Shown one piece after another: positions 45,397 through 54,909 of a stretch of DNA of 64,000 nucleotides. A program made the position numbers and the translations under genes. Every line of letters begins with the position of its first letter. Position 1 is the first letter of the stretch. The notes beneath the pieces are model-generated. The model was not told the DNA's origin, did no database searches, and saw only the letters and a program-made list of their open reading frames with translations. The stretch is from Mycolicibacter heraklionensis (GTDB lineage Bacteria; Actinomycetota; Actinomycetes; Mycobacteriales; Mycobacteriaceae), in the NCBI RefSeq assembly GCF_019645815.1, contig NZ_CP080997.1:1178001-1242000 (forward strand). The letters run 5' to 3'.

Positions 45397-45411
45397 CCGC
45401 GGCCTGGCGGA

Positions 45412-46806
45412 CTAGTCCTTCACCTTGGCCATCGCCAGCACGTCGAGGCGCTTGTCCAGCTCGGCCTCCGACAGCTTCTCGCCGATCAGGCCGCGGTCGA
45501 TCACCGTCTGACGGATGGTCTTGCGCTCCTTGAGGGCCTGCTTGGCCACCGCGGCGGCCTCCTCGTAGCCGATAGCGGAGTTCAGCGGCGTCACGATCGA
45601 CGGGCTGGACTCGGCCAGCTCCCGCAGGTGCTCCTCATTGGCGACCAGTCCGACGATGCAGCGCTCGGCGAACAGCTTCGAGACGTTGGTCAGCAGCTTG
45701 AACGACTCCAGCATGTTGCGGGCCATCATCGGGATGTAGACGTTCAGCTCGAAGGCGCCGTTACCGCCGCCCCAGGCGATCGCCGCGTCGTTGCCGATCA
45801 CCTGCGCCGCCACCTGGGTAACCGCTTCGGGCAGAACGGGATTCACCTTGCCCGGCATGATCGAGCTACCGGGCTGCAGGTCCGGCAGCTGAATTTCGGC
45901 CAGGCCGGTCAGCGGCCCCGAACCCATCCAGCGGATGTCGTTGGCGATCTTGGTCAGCGACACCGCGATGGTGCGCAGCGCCCCGGAAGCCTCGACCAGG
46001 CCGTCGCGCGCCGCCTGGGCCTCGAACGAGTTCGCCGCGGTACGCAGCTCGGTGATCCCGGTCTCGGCGACCAGCACCTCGACCACCTTGGCGCCGAAAC
46101 CCTCCGGGGCGTTCAACCCGGTGCCGACGGCGGTGCCGCCGATGGCCAGCTCACCCAGCCGGGGCAGCGTCGACTGCACCCGCTCGATCCCTGCGGCGAT
46201 CTGGCGGGCGTAACCGGAGAACTCCTGGCCCAGGGTCACCGGGACGGCGTCCATCAGGTGGGTGCGGCCCGACTTGACCACGGTGCGCCACTCGACGGCC
46301 TTGGCGGCCAGTGCGTCGTGTAGCACCTGCAGGGCCGGAATCAGGTGGCGTACCGCGGCTTCGGTGGCCGCGATGTGGGTGGCGGTCGGGAAGGTGTCGT
46401 TGGACGACTGCGACATGTTCACGTCGTCGTTGGGGTGCACCGTGACGCCGTTGGCAGCGGCGATCGATGCGATCACCTCGTTGGTGTTCATGTTCGAGCT
46501 GGTGCCCGAGCCGGTCTGGAACACGTCGATGGGGAACTGGTCGTCGTGCTTGCCGTCGGCGATCTCGGCGGCGGCGGCCTTGATGGCGGCGGCCTTCTCC
46601 GGGGCCAGCAGGCCAAGGTCGGCGTTCACCTGCGCGCACGCGCTCTTGAGCAGCCCGAGCGCCCGGATCTGGGTGCGCTCCAGGCCGCGCCCGGAGATCG
46701 GGAAGTTCTCCACCGCGCGCTGGGTCTGCGCGCGCCACAGCGCGGTCACCGGCACCCGGACCTCGCCCATGGTGTCGTGTTCGATGCGGTATTCGATCTC
46801 GCTCAT
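45412..46806 (-). CDS. fum: Class II fumarate hydratase (464 aa)
   Basis: Fumarase C family. Signature [11 protein letters not shown] (about 315) containing the catalytic Ser loop; SSNDTFPTA and [11 protein letters not shown] (about 96) substrate-binding residues; TAVGTGLNA. Converts fumarate to malate in the TCA cycle. The C-terminus ([15 protein letters not shown]) is a few residues shorter than the M. tuberculosis protein. glpX lies 23 bases upstream on the same strand. Confidence 0.95.
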   Translation of the reverse strand: MSEIEYRIEHDTMGEVRVPVTALWRAQTQRAVENFPISGRGLERTQIRALGLLKSACAQVNADLGLLAPEKAAAIKAAAAEIADGKHDDQFPIDVFQTGSGTSSNMNTNEVIASIAAANGVTVHPNDDVNMSQSSNDTFPTATHIAATEAAVRHLIPALQVLHDALAAKAVEWRTVVKSGRTHLMDAVPVTLGQEFSGYARQIAAGIERVQSTLPRLGELAIGGTAVGTGLNAPEGFGAKVVEVLVAETGITELRTAANSFEAQAARDGLVEASGALRTIAVSLTKIANDIRWMGSGPLTGLAEIQLPDLQPGSSIMPGKVNPVLPEAVTQVAAQVIGNDAAIAWGGGNGAFELNVYIPMMARNMLESFKLLTNVSKLFAERCIVGLVANEEHLRELAESSPSIVTPLNSAIGYEEAAAVAKQALKERKTIRQTVIDRGLIGEKLSEAELDKRLDVLAMAKVKD

Positions 46807-46829
46807 AGCTTTGGGTCCTCGCTTGACGG

Positions 46830-47861
46830 TCAGGGCAGGGGATAGGCGGCGCGGGAGTCGCCGGTGAAGTCGACGGCCGAGTACTCGTTGAGCTTCGACA
46901 GCCGGTGGTAGGCCTCGATCATCCGGACGGTGCCGGACTTGGAACGCATCACGATCGACTGGGTGGTGCAGCCGCCGGGGTAGTAGCGCACGCCCTTGAG
47001 CAGGTCGCCGTCGGTGACCCCGGTGGCGCAGAAGAACACGTTCTCACCGGAGACCAGGTCCTCGGTGCTCAGCACCGCGTCCAGGTCGTAGCCGGCGTCG
47101 AGGGCTTTCTGCCGCTCTGCCTCGTCGGTGGGCGCCAGCTGGGCCTGGATCGCCCCGCCCATACAGCGGATCGCGGCCGCGGCGATGATGCCCTCGGGGG
47201 TTCCGCCGATCCCGGCGAGCATGTCGGTGCCCGAGTCGGGGCGGCACGCCGAAATGGCGCCGGCCACGTCACCGTCGGTGATCAGCCGGATGCGCGCACC
47301 GGTGGCGCGCACGTCGTGAATCAGCTGGCGGTGCCGGGGCCGGTCCAGGATGCACACCGTCATATCCCGGGGTGACAGGCCCTTGACCTTGGCGACCGCG
47401 GCGATGTTGTCCGCGATCGGCTTGGTGATGTCCAGCACGTCGGCGGCCTCCGGGCCGACGGCGATCTTGTTCATGTAGAACACCGCCGACGGGTCGAACA
47501 TCGCGCCGCGCTCGGCCACCGCCAGCACCGAGATCGCGTTGGGCATGCCCTTGCTCATCAGGGTGGTGCCGTCGACCGGGTCGACGGCGAAGTCGCAGTC
47601 GGGGCCGTCACCGTTGCCCACTTCTTCGCCGTTGTAGAGCATCGGCGCGTGGTCCTTCTCGCCCTCGCCGATCACCACCACGCCGCGCATGGACACCGAG
47701 TTCACCAGTTCGCGCATCGCGTCGACGGCCGCGCCGTCGCCGCCTTCCTTGTCGCCGCGGCCCACCCAGCGGCCGGATGCCATGGCACCGGCCTCGGTCA
47801 CCCGCACCAGCTCCAAGGCCAGGTTGCGGTCTGGGGCTTCGCGTCGAGTTGGTCCCGTCAT
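46830..47861 (-). CDS. glpX: Fructose-1,6-bisphosphatase class II (343 aa)
   Basis: GlpX family: [12 protein letters not shown] (about 70), the phosphatase metal motif DPVDGTTL (about 95), DGDVAGAI and GGTPEGI. Essential gluconeogenic step from FBP to F6P in mycobacteria, which lack the class I enzyme. ATG 47861 ([13 protein letters not shown]) chosen; GTG 47870 (three residues longer) with GGGAG upstream is the alternative, and the still longer ORF to 48062 would run into the divergent gene. Confidence 0.94.
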   Translation of the reverse strand: MTGPTRREAPDRNLALELVRVTEAGAMASGRWVGRGDKEGGDGAAVDAMRELVNSVSMRGVVVIGEGEKDHAPMLYNGEEVGNGDGPDCDFAVDPVDGTTLMSKGMPNAISVLAVAERGAMFDPSAVFYMNKIAVGPEAADVLDITKPIADNIAAVAKVKGLSPRDMTVCILDRPRHRQLIHDVRATGARIRLITDGDVAGAISACRPDSGTDMLAGIGGTPEGIIAAAAIRCMGGAIQAQLAPTDEAERQKALDAGYDLDAVLSTEDLVSGENVFFCATGVTDGDLLKGVRYYPGGCTTQSIVMRSKSGTVRMIEAYHRLSKLNEYSAVDFTGDSRAAYPLP

Positions 47862-47913
47862 GCCAGTCACGGCTGATGATTCTCCCAGAACCAGATCGGC
47901 ACCGTTGAGCTGG

Positions 47914-47919
47914 GATACT
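47914..47919 (+). promoter_or_regulatory. -10 element GATACT, leaderless start of the DUF4245 gene
   Basis: GATACT precedes the GTG (47927) by 7 bases, the spacing expected when transcription starts at the first base of the start codon. Confidence 0.45.
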
Positions 47920-47926
47920 GGCTTCC

Positions 47927-48556
47927 GTGACCACAGAGCCCCAGCCGGCGCCCAAGCCCGCGAAACCACGCATATTGCAGGACTGGCGCGACATGTTCTG
48001 GTCGCTTGTGCCCCTGGCCCTGGCGTGCGTTGCGCTGGCCGGACTGGCCGGAACCTGCGCATTTCGGCCGGGGGGCATCACCGCCGGGCCGGTGCCGCCC
48101 TATGACGCCGTCGCGGCGCTGAACGCCGATGCGCAGACTCTCGGGTTCCCGGTCCGGCTGCCGCAGCTGCCCGACGGCTGGCAACCCAACTCCGGCACCC
48201 GCGGCAGCATCACCGACGGCCGCGCCGACTCCGCGGGCCAGCGGTTGCGCGCGGTCACCTCTCGGGTGGGCTACGTCAGCCCGACCGGGATGTACGTGAG
48301 CCTGACGCAGAGCAACGCCGACGAGGTCCCGCTGGTCGCGTCGATCCAGCCTGGCCTGCACCCGACCGGGACCGAGGACGTCGACGGCACCCGGTGGGTG
48401 GTCTACCAAGGCGACGGCGATTCGGTGTGGACCACCCGCCTGGCCGGAAAATCCGGGGCAGCCCAGCTCGCGATCAGCAGTTCGGGCGGTCCCGAGTTGT
48501 TCCGGACTCTGGCGGCGGCCGTGCAGTCGCAGGCGCCGCTGCCGGCGACCCGATAG
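47927..48556 (+). CDS. DUF4245 membrane-anchored protein (209 aa), Rv1100 homologue
   Basis: Short cytosolic N-terminus ([21 protein letters not shown]), one hydrophobic helix ([24 protein letters not shown]), then an external ~150-residue domain ([58 protein letters not shown]). This matches DUF4245, unknown function. Divergent from glpX. Apparently leaderless. Confidence 0.87.
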   Translation: MTTEPQPAPKPAKPRILQDWRDMFWSLVPLALACVALAGLAGTCAFRPGGITAGPVPPYDAVAALNADAQTLGFPVRLPQLPDGWQPNSGTRGSITDGRADSAGQRLRAVTSRVGYVSPTGMYVSLTQSNADEVPLVASIQPGLHPTGTEDVDGTRWVVYQGDGDSVWTTRLAGKSGAAQLAISSSGGPELFRTLAAAVQSQAPLPATR

Positions 48557-48662
48557 GGGACGACTCGGTAGGGACTACGACCCCACAGATTTCGGCTACG
48601 CGCTTTGACCGATGGTGCGAGCCCGCCGGTGCCACATCCTGAGCTGAAACAGGAGGTGGACG

Positions 48663-50024
48663 GTGATGGGCAATCACGCGATCGTGTTGGGCGGAAGCAT
48701 GGCCGGTCTCCTCGCCGCGCGCACCCTGGCCGACTTCTACACGGCGGTGACGGTGATCGAGCGAGACACCGTGGCGGAGTCGGTGGCGGTCCGCCGCGGA
48801 GTGCCGCAGGGCAGGCACACCCATGGCCTGTTGATGCGCGGCGCAATGGCGCTGGAAGAGCTGTTTCCCGGCTTCTTGGATCAACTCGTTGAGCGGGGCG
48901 CGGTCCTCAATGACGGCAAGGACCTTTCCCGGCTGCACTTCTGCATGAACGGGCATGTGGCCGTCCATTCCGGTGCCGCCCCGGCATTCCGGGCCTACAA
49001 CATGACGCGCCCTTTCCTCGAACGACACGTCCGCGGTCGGGTCATGGCCCTGCCCAATGTCAGCGTCCTCGGTGGCCGTGAGGCAGTGGAGCTTTGTCTC
49101 ACCGAAACCGGCCGGGTGAGCGGCGTACGCGTCGTCGACCGCACCGACAACGTCACCGCCGAGTTGGCAGCCGACCTGGTGGTAGATGCGACGGGGCGCG
49201 GCTCGCGGACTCCCGCGCTGTTGGAACGGGCCGGATTCGCCGCGCCCACCGAAGACGAGGTCCGGGTGGACCTGATGTACGCCAGCCAGCTCCTGCGGCT
49301 ACCCGACGAGGGCTTGCGCGAATACGGTCTGATCGTGTCGCCGGTGCCGGGGCGCCCGACCGGAGTTGCCCTCGCCAAGTGTGAGAACGACACCGTCTTC
49401 TTCACGGTCTTCGGCATGGCGGGGCGTCATCCACCACTCGACCTGGCGGGCATGTGCGACTTCGTGGCCGCCGTGACACCGCCGCACATTCTGGCAGCGG
49501 TGCGTTCCGCTGAGCCGGCGAGCCCGGTCGCCCAACACCGGTTTCCTTCCAGCCGGTGGCGTCGCTATGACAAGCTGGCTCACCCACCGGCGGGACTGGT
49601 GGTCGTCGGTGACGCCGTGTGCAGTTTCAACCCGATCTATGCGCAGGGCATGACGGTGGCGGCGGTGGAAGCACTCGTGCTGCGCGACTGCCTGGCCCAG
49701 GGCACAGATGACCTGTCGCGGAGGTTCTTTCGGGCGGCGGCCAAGCCGATCCGGCAGGCGTGGCAGATGGCCGCCGGTGGTGATTTGAGACTGCCCGAAA
49801 TCGCCGGAACACCGCCGTTTGTGACGCGCGTGCTCAATGGCTATCTGGAGCGAGTGCTGGCGACCGCCGAGCATGACATCGAGGTGTTCGAGCAGTTCAT
49901 CAAAGTTGCGTGGCTCGTCGACCAGCCGAGCCGGCTGCTGCGTCCCGGCATGATTCGTCGGATCGCGTTCAGTCGTCGTGGCGTCCGGCTTCCTGAACCA
50001 GTTGTACCCGTGAGGTCAGGTTGA
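48663..50024 (+). CDS. FAD-dependent oxidoreductase, geranylgeranyl-reductase/halogenase-like (453 aa)
   Basis: FAD-binding GxGxxG variant GGSMAGLLAAR at 10-20 and the second FAD motif GDAVCSFNPIYAQGMTVA (about 325-342), with DATGRGSRTP (about 175) between them. This is the p-hydroxybenzoate-hydroxylase/GGR fold. A lone gene without obvious partner; the adjacent LuxR regulator (convergent) may control it. GTG 48663 has AGGAGG six bases upstream. The 3' end overlaps the regulator gene by 56 bases. Confidence 0.85.
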   Translation: MMGNHAIVLGGSMAGLLAARTLADFYTAVTVIERDTVAESVAVRRGVPQGRHTHGLLMRGAMALEELFPGFLDQLVERGAVLNDGKDLSRLHFCMNGHVAVHSGAAPAFRAYNMTRPFLERHVRGRVMALPNVSVLGGREAVELCLTETGRVSGVRVVDRTDNVTAELAADLVVDATGRGSRTPALLERAGFAAPTEDEVRVDLMYASQLLRLPDEGLREYGLIVSPVPGRPTGVALAKCENDTVFFTVFGMAGRHPPLDLAGMCDFVAAVTPPHILAAVRSAEPASPVAQHRFPSSRWRRYDKLAHPPAGLVVVGDAVCSFNPIYAQGMTVAAVEALVLRDCLAQGTDDLSRRFFRAAAKPIRQAWQMAAGGDLRLPEIAGTPPFVTRVLNGYLERVLATAEHDIEVFEQFIKVAWLVDQPSRLLRPGMIRRIAFSRRGVRLPEPVVPVRSG

Positions 50025-52675
50025 GCTTGGTGTAGACGTGGGTGAGATGGGTCTGCACGGTGCGCGGTGAGACCAACAGGCGGGTGGCGATCTCCTTGTT
50101 GGCCAGACCAGCGCACACCAGCCGGACGACCTCGCGCTCGGTCGGTGTCAGCGAGCCCCAGCCCATGGAGGGCCGCCGGCGTTGCCCTTTGCCGCGCTGC
50201 GCATACTCGATCGCTTCGAAACCGGTCAGCGTCGCGCCTTCGGCTAATGCGGCGTCGAAGTCCTTGTTGCCCAAAGCATTGCGGACCGTCCGCATTGTCG
50301 CTCGATTGGCGGCGTCGTGAACCGTGAACCGGGCCGTGTGCATTCGTCGGCGCATACCGTCGGCTGCGCCCAGCAGCCGGGCGGAACGGCGCGGAATTCC
50401 GTTGACGCAGGCCGTTGCGGCCAGGCATTCGAGCAGGTCCGGAAGCGACAGACCCGCGTCGAGGTCCACGGCGAGGGCGAGAGCAGCGTAAGCGTCGCGT
50501 TCGCAGAGCTCCGGCTCGCGTTCGGCCAGCTTCACCCGCGCCCGGGTGGTCAGTGACAGGATGCGATGCCACCCGGTGGTCGACGACACCGCTTCGTCGG
50601 CCACGCGACGCGCCCCGATCAGATCACCGCGCGCCAGCGCGACTTCGGCGAGCACATAGGTGTACATCCGTTGGTGCAGCGGAACCCCAGACAGCGATTC
50701 CCAGGCCACTCGGATGCAGTGATCGGCTTCGTCGATACGGCCGTCGGCCAACGCCATGATGGCACGTACGCCGCGCGAGTTGCCCATCCATAGCTGCCCA
50801 AGTTCTTCGGCCGCCGACACCGTCGGGGCGATCTCGGCCATGGCTGAGCGCGGATCTCCTTGATAGCTGAAGGATTGCGCACGGTAGTGCCCGCTCACCA
50901 CTTCCCAGAGCACGTCCCGGTCGGTGCGGGCTTCGTCGGCTATCGCCCCGAAGTGCGCTGCCGCGCCGACCGCATCTCCAGCGACCAGCTGCGCCCAGGA
51001 CGACCACGTGCGGCACTGGCGGGAGGTGAACCGATCACCGATCTTGTCGGCAATCTGGACACCTTCGGAGGCTGCAGCGCGCACCCTGACCGGATCACCT
51101 TCCAGAAAGGCCATATTCGCTCGCCAGCCCAAGATTTGGCAGAGCCGCCAGCGGTCGTCCACCGACCGGGCCAGCTCGGCGGCCTCGGCGAAATACTGCT
51201 CGCCTGGCTCGCCGTGCAGGGCAGCAATGATGCCGCGGGTGGTCAGGGCCCGCGCGAGCAGCGCCGGGTTGTCCTGTGTTCGGGACTGGGCCACAGCGAG
51301 CTCCGCTGGTTCGGGCTCGTGCGCACTAGCCACCCAGCCGACCAGCAGTGCTCGATCGGCCAGTGCGGCCGCCCGCGTAGCGGGCGCCAGGTCTGTCGAG
51401 TGATCGTTGGTGAGGACAGCGTCAAACCAGGCCAGCCCCTCCAGAATGCGGCCCGAGGCCAGCCAAAGCGGTAGCAGCGACGACGCTATTGTCAGCGCCG
51501 TGTCGTCGTCGGCGCAGTGGCGGCTCCAGGCGAACGCAGCGCGGAAGTTGTCGAGTTCCAGGATGGCCTGCTGCAGCCCGCACTGCAGGCTGGTACCGGT
51601 GAGTGCGTCGATGGCGGATGCCGTCGCTGCGTAGAAGTCCCGGTGCCGGCACTGCGCGACGTCGCATTCGCCGGCCTCCTCGAGCCGTTCAAAGGCGTAC
51701 TCACGCACCGTCTCCAATAGCAGGTACCGGGTCCGGTCCTGGTTGTCGACGACCATCACCAGGGACTTGTCGATCAGCTGGGTGAGGAGTTCGAGGACCT
51801 GGTCAGCGCCCAGGCCGTCGCCGGAGGCGGTCGCGGCAGCAGCGGACAGATCGAATCCCCCGACAAACACCGCAAGACGCCGGAACAGGACGCGCTCATC
51901 CGGGGTGAGCAGCGTGTGACCAGTCCACCGATGCCCGTAACGTCTGCTGACGCGGAACAGCCGTGCGCGCGCCACCGGTCAGCAGCGCGAAGCGATGCTG
52001 CAACCCCTCAAGAATCTCGGTGGGCGACATGGCCCGTAGGCGGGCGGCAGCCAGTTCGAGGGCTAACGGCATGCCGTCGAGGCGGCGGCAGATCTCAGCG
52101 ATCGTGGCCCGGTTCGCGTCGGTCAGGGTGAACGTCGGGAGCACCAGGCGAGCTCGGTCGGTGAACAACGTCAACGCTTCGTCATCCAACGACAGCGACG
52201 GCACACGCCAGGTGGTCTCTCCGGCGAGCCCCAGTGGCTCCCTGCTGGTGGTCATCACCGTCACATTCCGGCAGCCGGTCAACAGCACATCGATCAAGGA
52301 AGCGATGGGGTGCAGCAGGTGCTCGCAGTTGTCGCAAACCAGGAGCAACTGCCGGTCGCCGATGAAATTCAGCAGGCTGTCCGCAGCTGAGCGGCCAGGT
52401 TGGTCCGGTAGGCCCAGTGCCTGGGCAAAGGCGACTGCTACCAGATCCGGGTGTGCGAGCGGAGCGCAGTCGACGTAGCAGGCTCCCGCCGTGAAGAGGG
52501 GCGCGATCTGACGGGTGACTTCAATCGCCAAACGAGTCTTTCCCGAACCACCCGCGCCGCTCAGCGTCAGCAGCCGACTCACGGCCAGCAGTGAGCGCAG
52601 CTCATCGATCTGCCCCTGGCGCCCGATGAAACTTGTCAGCGGCACCGGTAGATGCGGCACCGTGCTGTCGCCCAC
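49969..52675 (-). pseudogene. AAA-ATPase/TPR LuxR-family regulator split by a frameshift
   Basis: Two adjacent frames make one protein of ~890 residues. Upstream frame (52675-51896, 259 codons) begins MGDSTVPHLPVPLTSFIGRQ with Walker A GAGGSGKT (40-47), LLVCDNCEHLL (Walker B) and ends LRASVDWSHA followed by unrelated AHPG. The downstream frame (ending 49969) continues LLTPDERVLFRRLAVFVGGF... and ends in a LuxR HTH (LTPTEREVVRLVCAGLANKEIA...). The family reads VDWSHALLTPDE without a break, so about two bases are missing near 51910 (CACGCTGCTC where CACGC-N-CTGCTC is expected). Could be real decay, a sequencing error or a programmed shift. Confidence 0.8.
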
Positions 52676-52864
52676 GAGGAAGATCGTGTCATCACATCGT
52701 CGTGGCGGGCGTCAAAATGACCCGGGGTGATCCGCAGCTGACACCGGTCGCGGTCGGCAACGGCTCGCGGTGTTGCGCCACCGTGTTCGAACTGGTGGCC
52801 GGGCTCAGTGACGGCGAGGCCGCCGCCGCATATGTGTCTCGGGATCTTCTTGGCGGGAGCTAAC
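52676..52864. other. Gap between the split regulator and the small secreted protein
   Basis: About 190 bases. A 49-codon frame (about 52714-52863, plus strand) exists but has no RBS, no recognisable motif and lies beside decayed genes; I do not annotate it as a gene. It probably contains the regulator's promoter. Confidence 0.4.
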
Positions 52865-53227
52865 TCAGGGGCACCATGGCGGGATCGGGCAGAAGTTGAG
52901 GGCCGGCGCGGGTGGGGGCCTGGGCGGTGGATTCTCTCCGTCCCAGATCAGGCTGGAAACGTTGCCCATCCCCGGCCACACGAAGTAATACGTGTGACAC
53001 ACATTCCAATCCCAGTTCAGTGGGTCGGTGATGTGATTGCCGGTCTTCGGCACCGGCTGCTCTCCGGGGCACCAATGATGTGGTGGGCCCCAATCACTGT
53101 CGCTTGCTCCGGGCTCGGCGTGGGCGATGCCCGCGACTAGTGCCGAAGCGGCTCCGACACTCCACAGCAGGGCCCCGGCAATGGCCCGTTTCAGCGAATA
53201 GCTGCTGTTCAATTCTTTTCCTCCCAT
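52865..53227 (-). CDS. Small secreted mycobacterial protein (120 aa)
   Basis: Signal peptide up to AHA (MGGKELNSSYSLKRAIAGAL...VAGIAHA), then a mature part rich in Trp, Pro and Cys: DSDWGPPHHWCPGEQPVPK, NWDWNVCHTYYFV, ending ALNFCPIPPWCP. Four cysteines suggest two disulfides. This class of small WCPG-type exported proteins is frequent in mycobacteria, function unknown. Confidence 0.75.
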   Translation of the reverse strand: MGGKELNSSYSLKRAIAGALLWSVGAASALVAGIAHAEPGASDSDWGPPHHWCPGEQPVPKTGNHITDPLNWDWNVCHTYYFVWPGMGNVSSLIWDGENPPPRPPPAPALNFCPIPPWCP

Positions 53228-53233
53228 TCGCGA

Positions 53234-53445
53234 CTAGGGGATCCACAAAGGCGGAATAGGTCGCGCAGGAGCAATGCCCTCGATGACTTGCATACCAGGT
53301 GCGTCCGCGTAATACCAGCTTTTCCCTGGCGCCAGGTGTAACAGGGGCATAGGTCGTTGCGCGCGGGATTGGGCCTGGCCCGGGAGGTCCCCACGTGCCC
53401 CGGGGCGTGAGCAAGTAGGAATTCAATTCTCTATTCCTTTCGGCC
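53234..53445 (-). pseudogene. Probable decayed tandem copy of the small secreted protein gene
   Basis: Reading minus-strand frames from 53445 down, RELNSYLL and GTWGPPGPGP echo KELNSSYSL and DWGPPHHW of the gene at 52865. In another frame PGKSWYYADAPGMQVIEG and PPLWIP then a TAG at 53236-53234 precede the ATG of the intact gene. Two frames needed and the signal peptide missing, so a damaged paralogue is likely. Confidence 0.35.
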
Positions 53446-53626
53446 CATTCCGATACCCGCGGTATCTGGCCCCGCGCACGCTTCTCAATGTGCGCGACGG
53501 ACCCGTCGAAACGCATGAGGTGTTCACCCCATATTTGGCCCGAAGATGCGGTGATCGCCATGGCGGCGTCGGCCGCTGGATGTTCTCCCCGCGATGTCGA
53601 TGTCCCGACAACCGCCCAGGGCCAGC

Positions 53627-53710
53627 TTGCCGTTCACCGACCTCGATCATCCCTCCGGCGTGACCGTCAACACCGGCGGCGCCGTATACCTCGTCGACGC
53701 CTGCAACTTC
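53627..53710 (+). pseudogene. Fragment of an NHL beta-propeller repeat (PknD-like)
   Basis: A 65-codon frame from 53594 contains LPFTDLDHPSGVTVNTGGA followed by VYLVDACN, which fits the NHL blade LPFTxLxxPxGVxVxxxGxVYxxDxxN of the PknD sensor domain. No kinase or other blades are nearby, and the frame then overlaps the AI-2E gene's 3' end on the other strand, so this is debris, not a gene. Confidence 0.5.
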
Positions 53711-53715
53711 CGGGG

Positions 53716-54909
53716 TCAGTGGCTCTCACAAGTCGATGGCCCGCAGGAAGTTTCGGTGTCCCGCACGGAACTCTCCTCGCTGCTGGCCTGAGCTGTTCGG
53801 CGTCGCAACCATTTTCGTCGCTGCTTCGGTTCCTCGTCGTGGGTCTGCAATTCCACACCGTGGTATACCGCCAGGTAGACGTCGATGGTGGTGACGATGA
53901 TGATCATCACCACCGGGCCGATCACGATGCCCCAGAAGCCGAACATGGCGATCCCGGCGAAGACGGCCAGCAGCATCAGGGCGGAATTGAGCCGGGCGTC
54001 GCGCGGCACCAGCACCGGGCGCAGGAAATTGTCGATGTTGGTCACCACGATCAGGTGGAAGAAAAACACGAAAAGCCCACCGGCGACGTTGCCGAACAAC
54101 GCCATGCCGATGCCGAACGGCATGGTCACGATGCCCCCGCCCAGTGGGATGATCGACAGCGCAGTCAGCAGGATCGCGAAGATGAAGAACGCCTGGTGGA
54201 ATCCGGCGATGTAGATCGAGGCGGCGCCGGCGACCCCCTGGCAGAACGCGATGACGAACTGGCCGCCGACGGTGCCGCGCACCATCGAGCCCATCTTGGC
54301 CAGGTACAGATCGGTCACCTCGGCGCCCAGCGGGTTGAGCCGGCGAATCAGGGTCTGCAGTTCCTCGCGGTGGGTCAGCAGCGCGAGGAATACGTACAAG
54401 AAGATGATCGCCGAGGTGACCGCGCCGACCACGCCGCCGACGGCGCCCTGCAACACGTGCAGCAGCAGATCGCCGCCCTTCTGCGCGACGTTGACCATCG
54501 CGCCGCGCAGCGATTCCATGGTCAGCTCGACGTGCACGAACGGCACCTTGGCCAGTGCGCCGTTGATGAATTTCAGCACTTTGTCGCCCAGGGCGTTGGG
54601 GTCGGTGGCCTGCACCCATTCGGCGACCTCGCCGACGGTGCGGGAGATCTGCACAACGGCCAGAAAAACTGTTAACCCGACCGGCACGATGACAGCGACC
54701 AGTGCCGCCAGCAGTGTCCCGGTGGCCGCCAACCCGGTGGACACCCGCCGGCCGAGCAGCCGGAACAACGGGGTGAACAGGTAGGCGCCGACCGCGGCCA
54801 CCACGATCAGCACGAAGTAGATGCGCAGGAAATAGGCGCCGAACATCAGCGCGATCACGGTGAAGACCGCCAGCGCCCGTCGTTGGGTGGGAGTGAATTC
54901 TTGGTTCAT
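53716..54909 (-). CDS. AI-2E family transporter (397 aa), Rv1101c homologue
   Basis: Eight or so hydrophobic helices in the PerM/AI-2E exporter arrangement: VFTVIALMFGAYFLRIYFVLI at the start, GVVGAVTSAIIFLYVFLALLTHRE, then the conserved GQFVIAFCQGVAGAASIYIAG and IPLGGGIVTMPFGIGMALFG. Likely permease; substrate unknown. The C-terminus (HDEEPKQRRKWLRRRTAQ) is a basic cytosolic tail. ATG 54909 overlaps the stop of the upstream epimerase gene by four bases. Confidence 0.9.
   Translation of the reverse strand: MNQEFTPTQRRALAVFTVIALMFGAYFLRIYFVLIVVAAVGAYLFTPLFRLLGRRVSTGLAATGTLLAALVAVIVPVGLTVFLAVVQISRTVGEVAEWVQATDPNALGDKVLKFINGALAKVPFVHVELTMESLRGAMVNVAQKGGDLLLHVLQGAVGGVVGAVTSAIIFLYVFLALLTHREELQTLIRRLNPLGAEVTDLYLAKMGSMVRGTVGGQFVIAFCQGVAGAASIYIAGFHQAFFIFAILLTALSIIPLGGGIVTMPFGIGMALFGNVAGGLFVFFFHLIVVTNIDNFLRPVLVPRDARLNSALMLLAVFAGIAMFGFWGIVIGPVVMIIIVTTIDVYLAVYHGVELQTHDEEPKQRRKWLRRRTAQASSEESSVRDTETSCGPSTCESH

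Noticed and set aside
44431..46323. A 630-codon open frame opposite the MFS and fum genes
   Set aside because: Antisense shadow; the opposite strand encodes clear fumarase and transporter motifs with normal start signals.
52714..52863. A 49-codon frame before the small secreted protein gene
   Set aside because: No ribosome-binding site, no motif, and neighbouring sequence is decayed; a slight resemblance (ATVFELV vs ATVFDLV) to the region near 28.85 kb is too short to mean anything.
53488..54675. A 395-codon plus-strand frame opposite the AI-2E transporter
   Set aside because: Antisense shadow; only the small NHL-like part at 53627-53710, in a different frame, has recognisable content.
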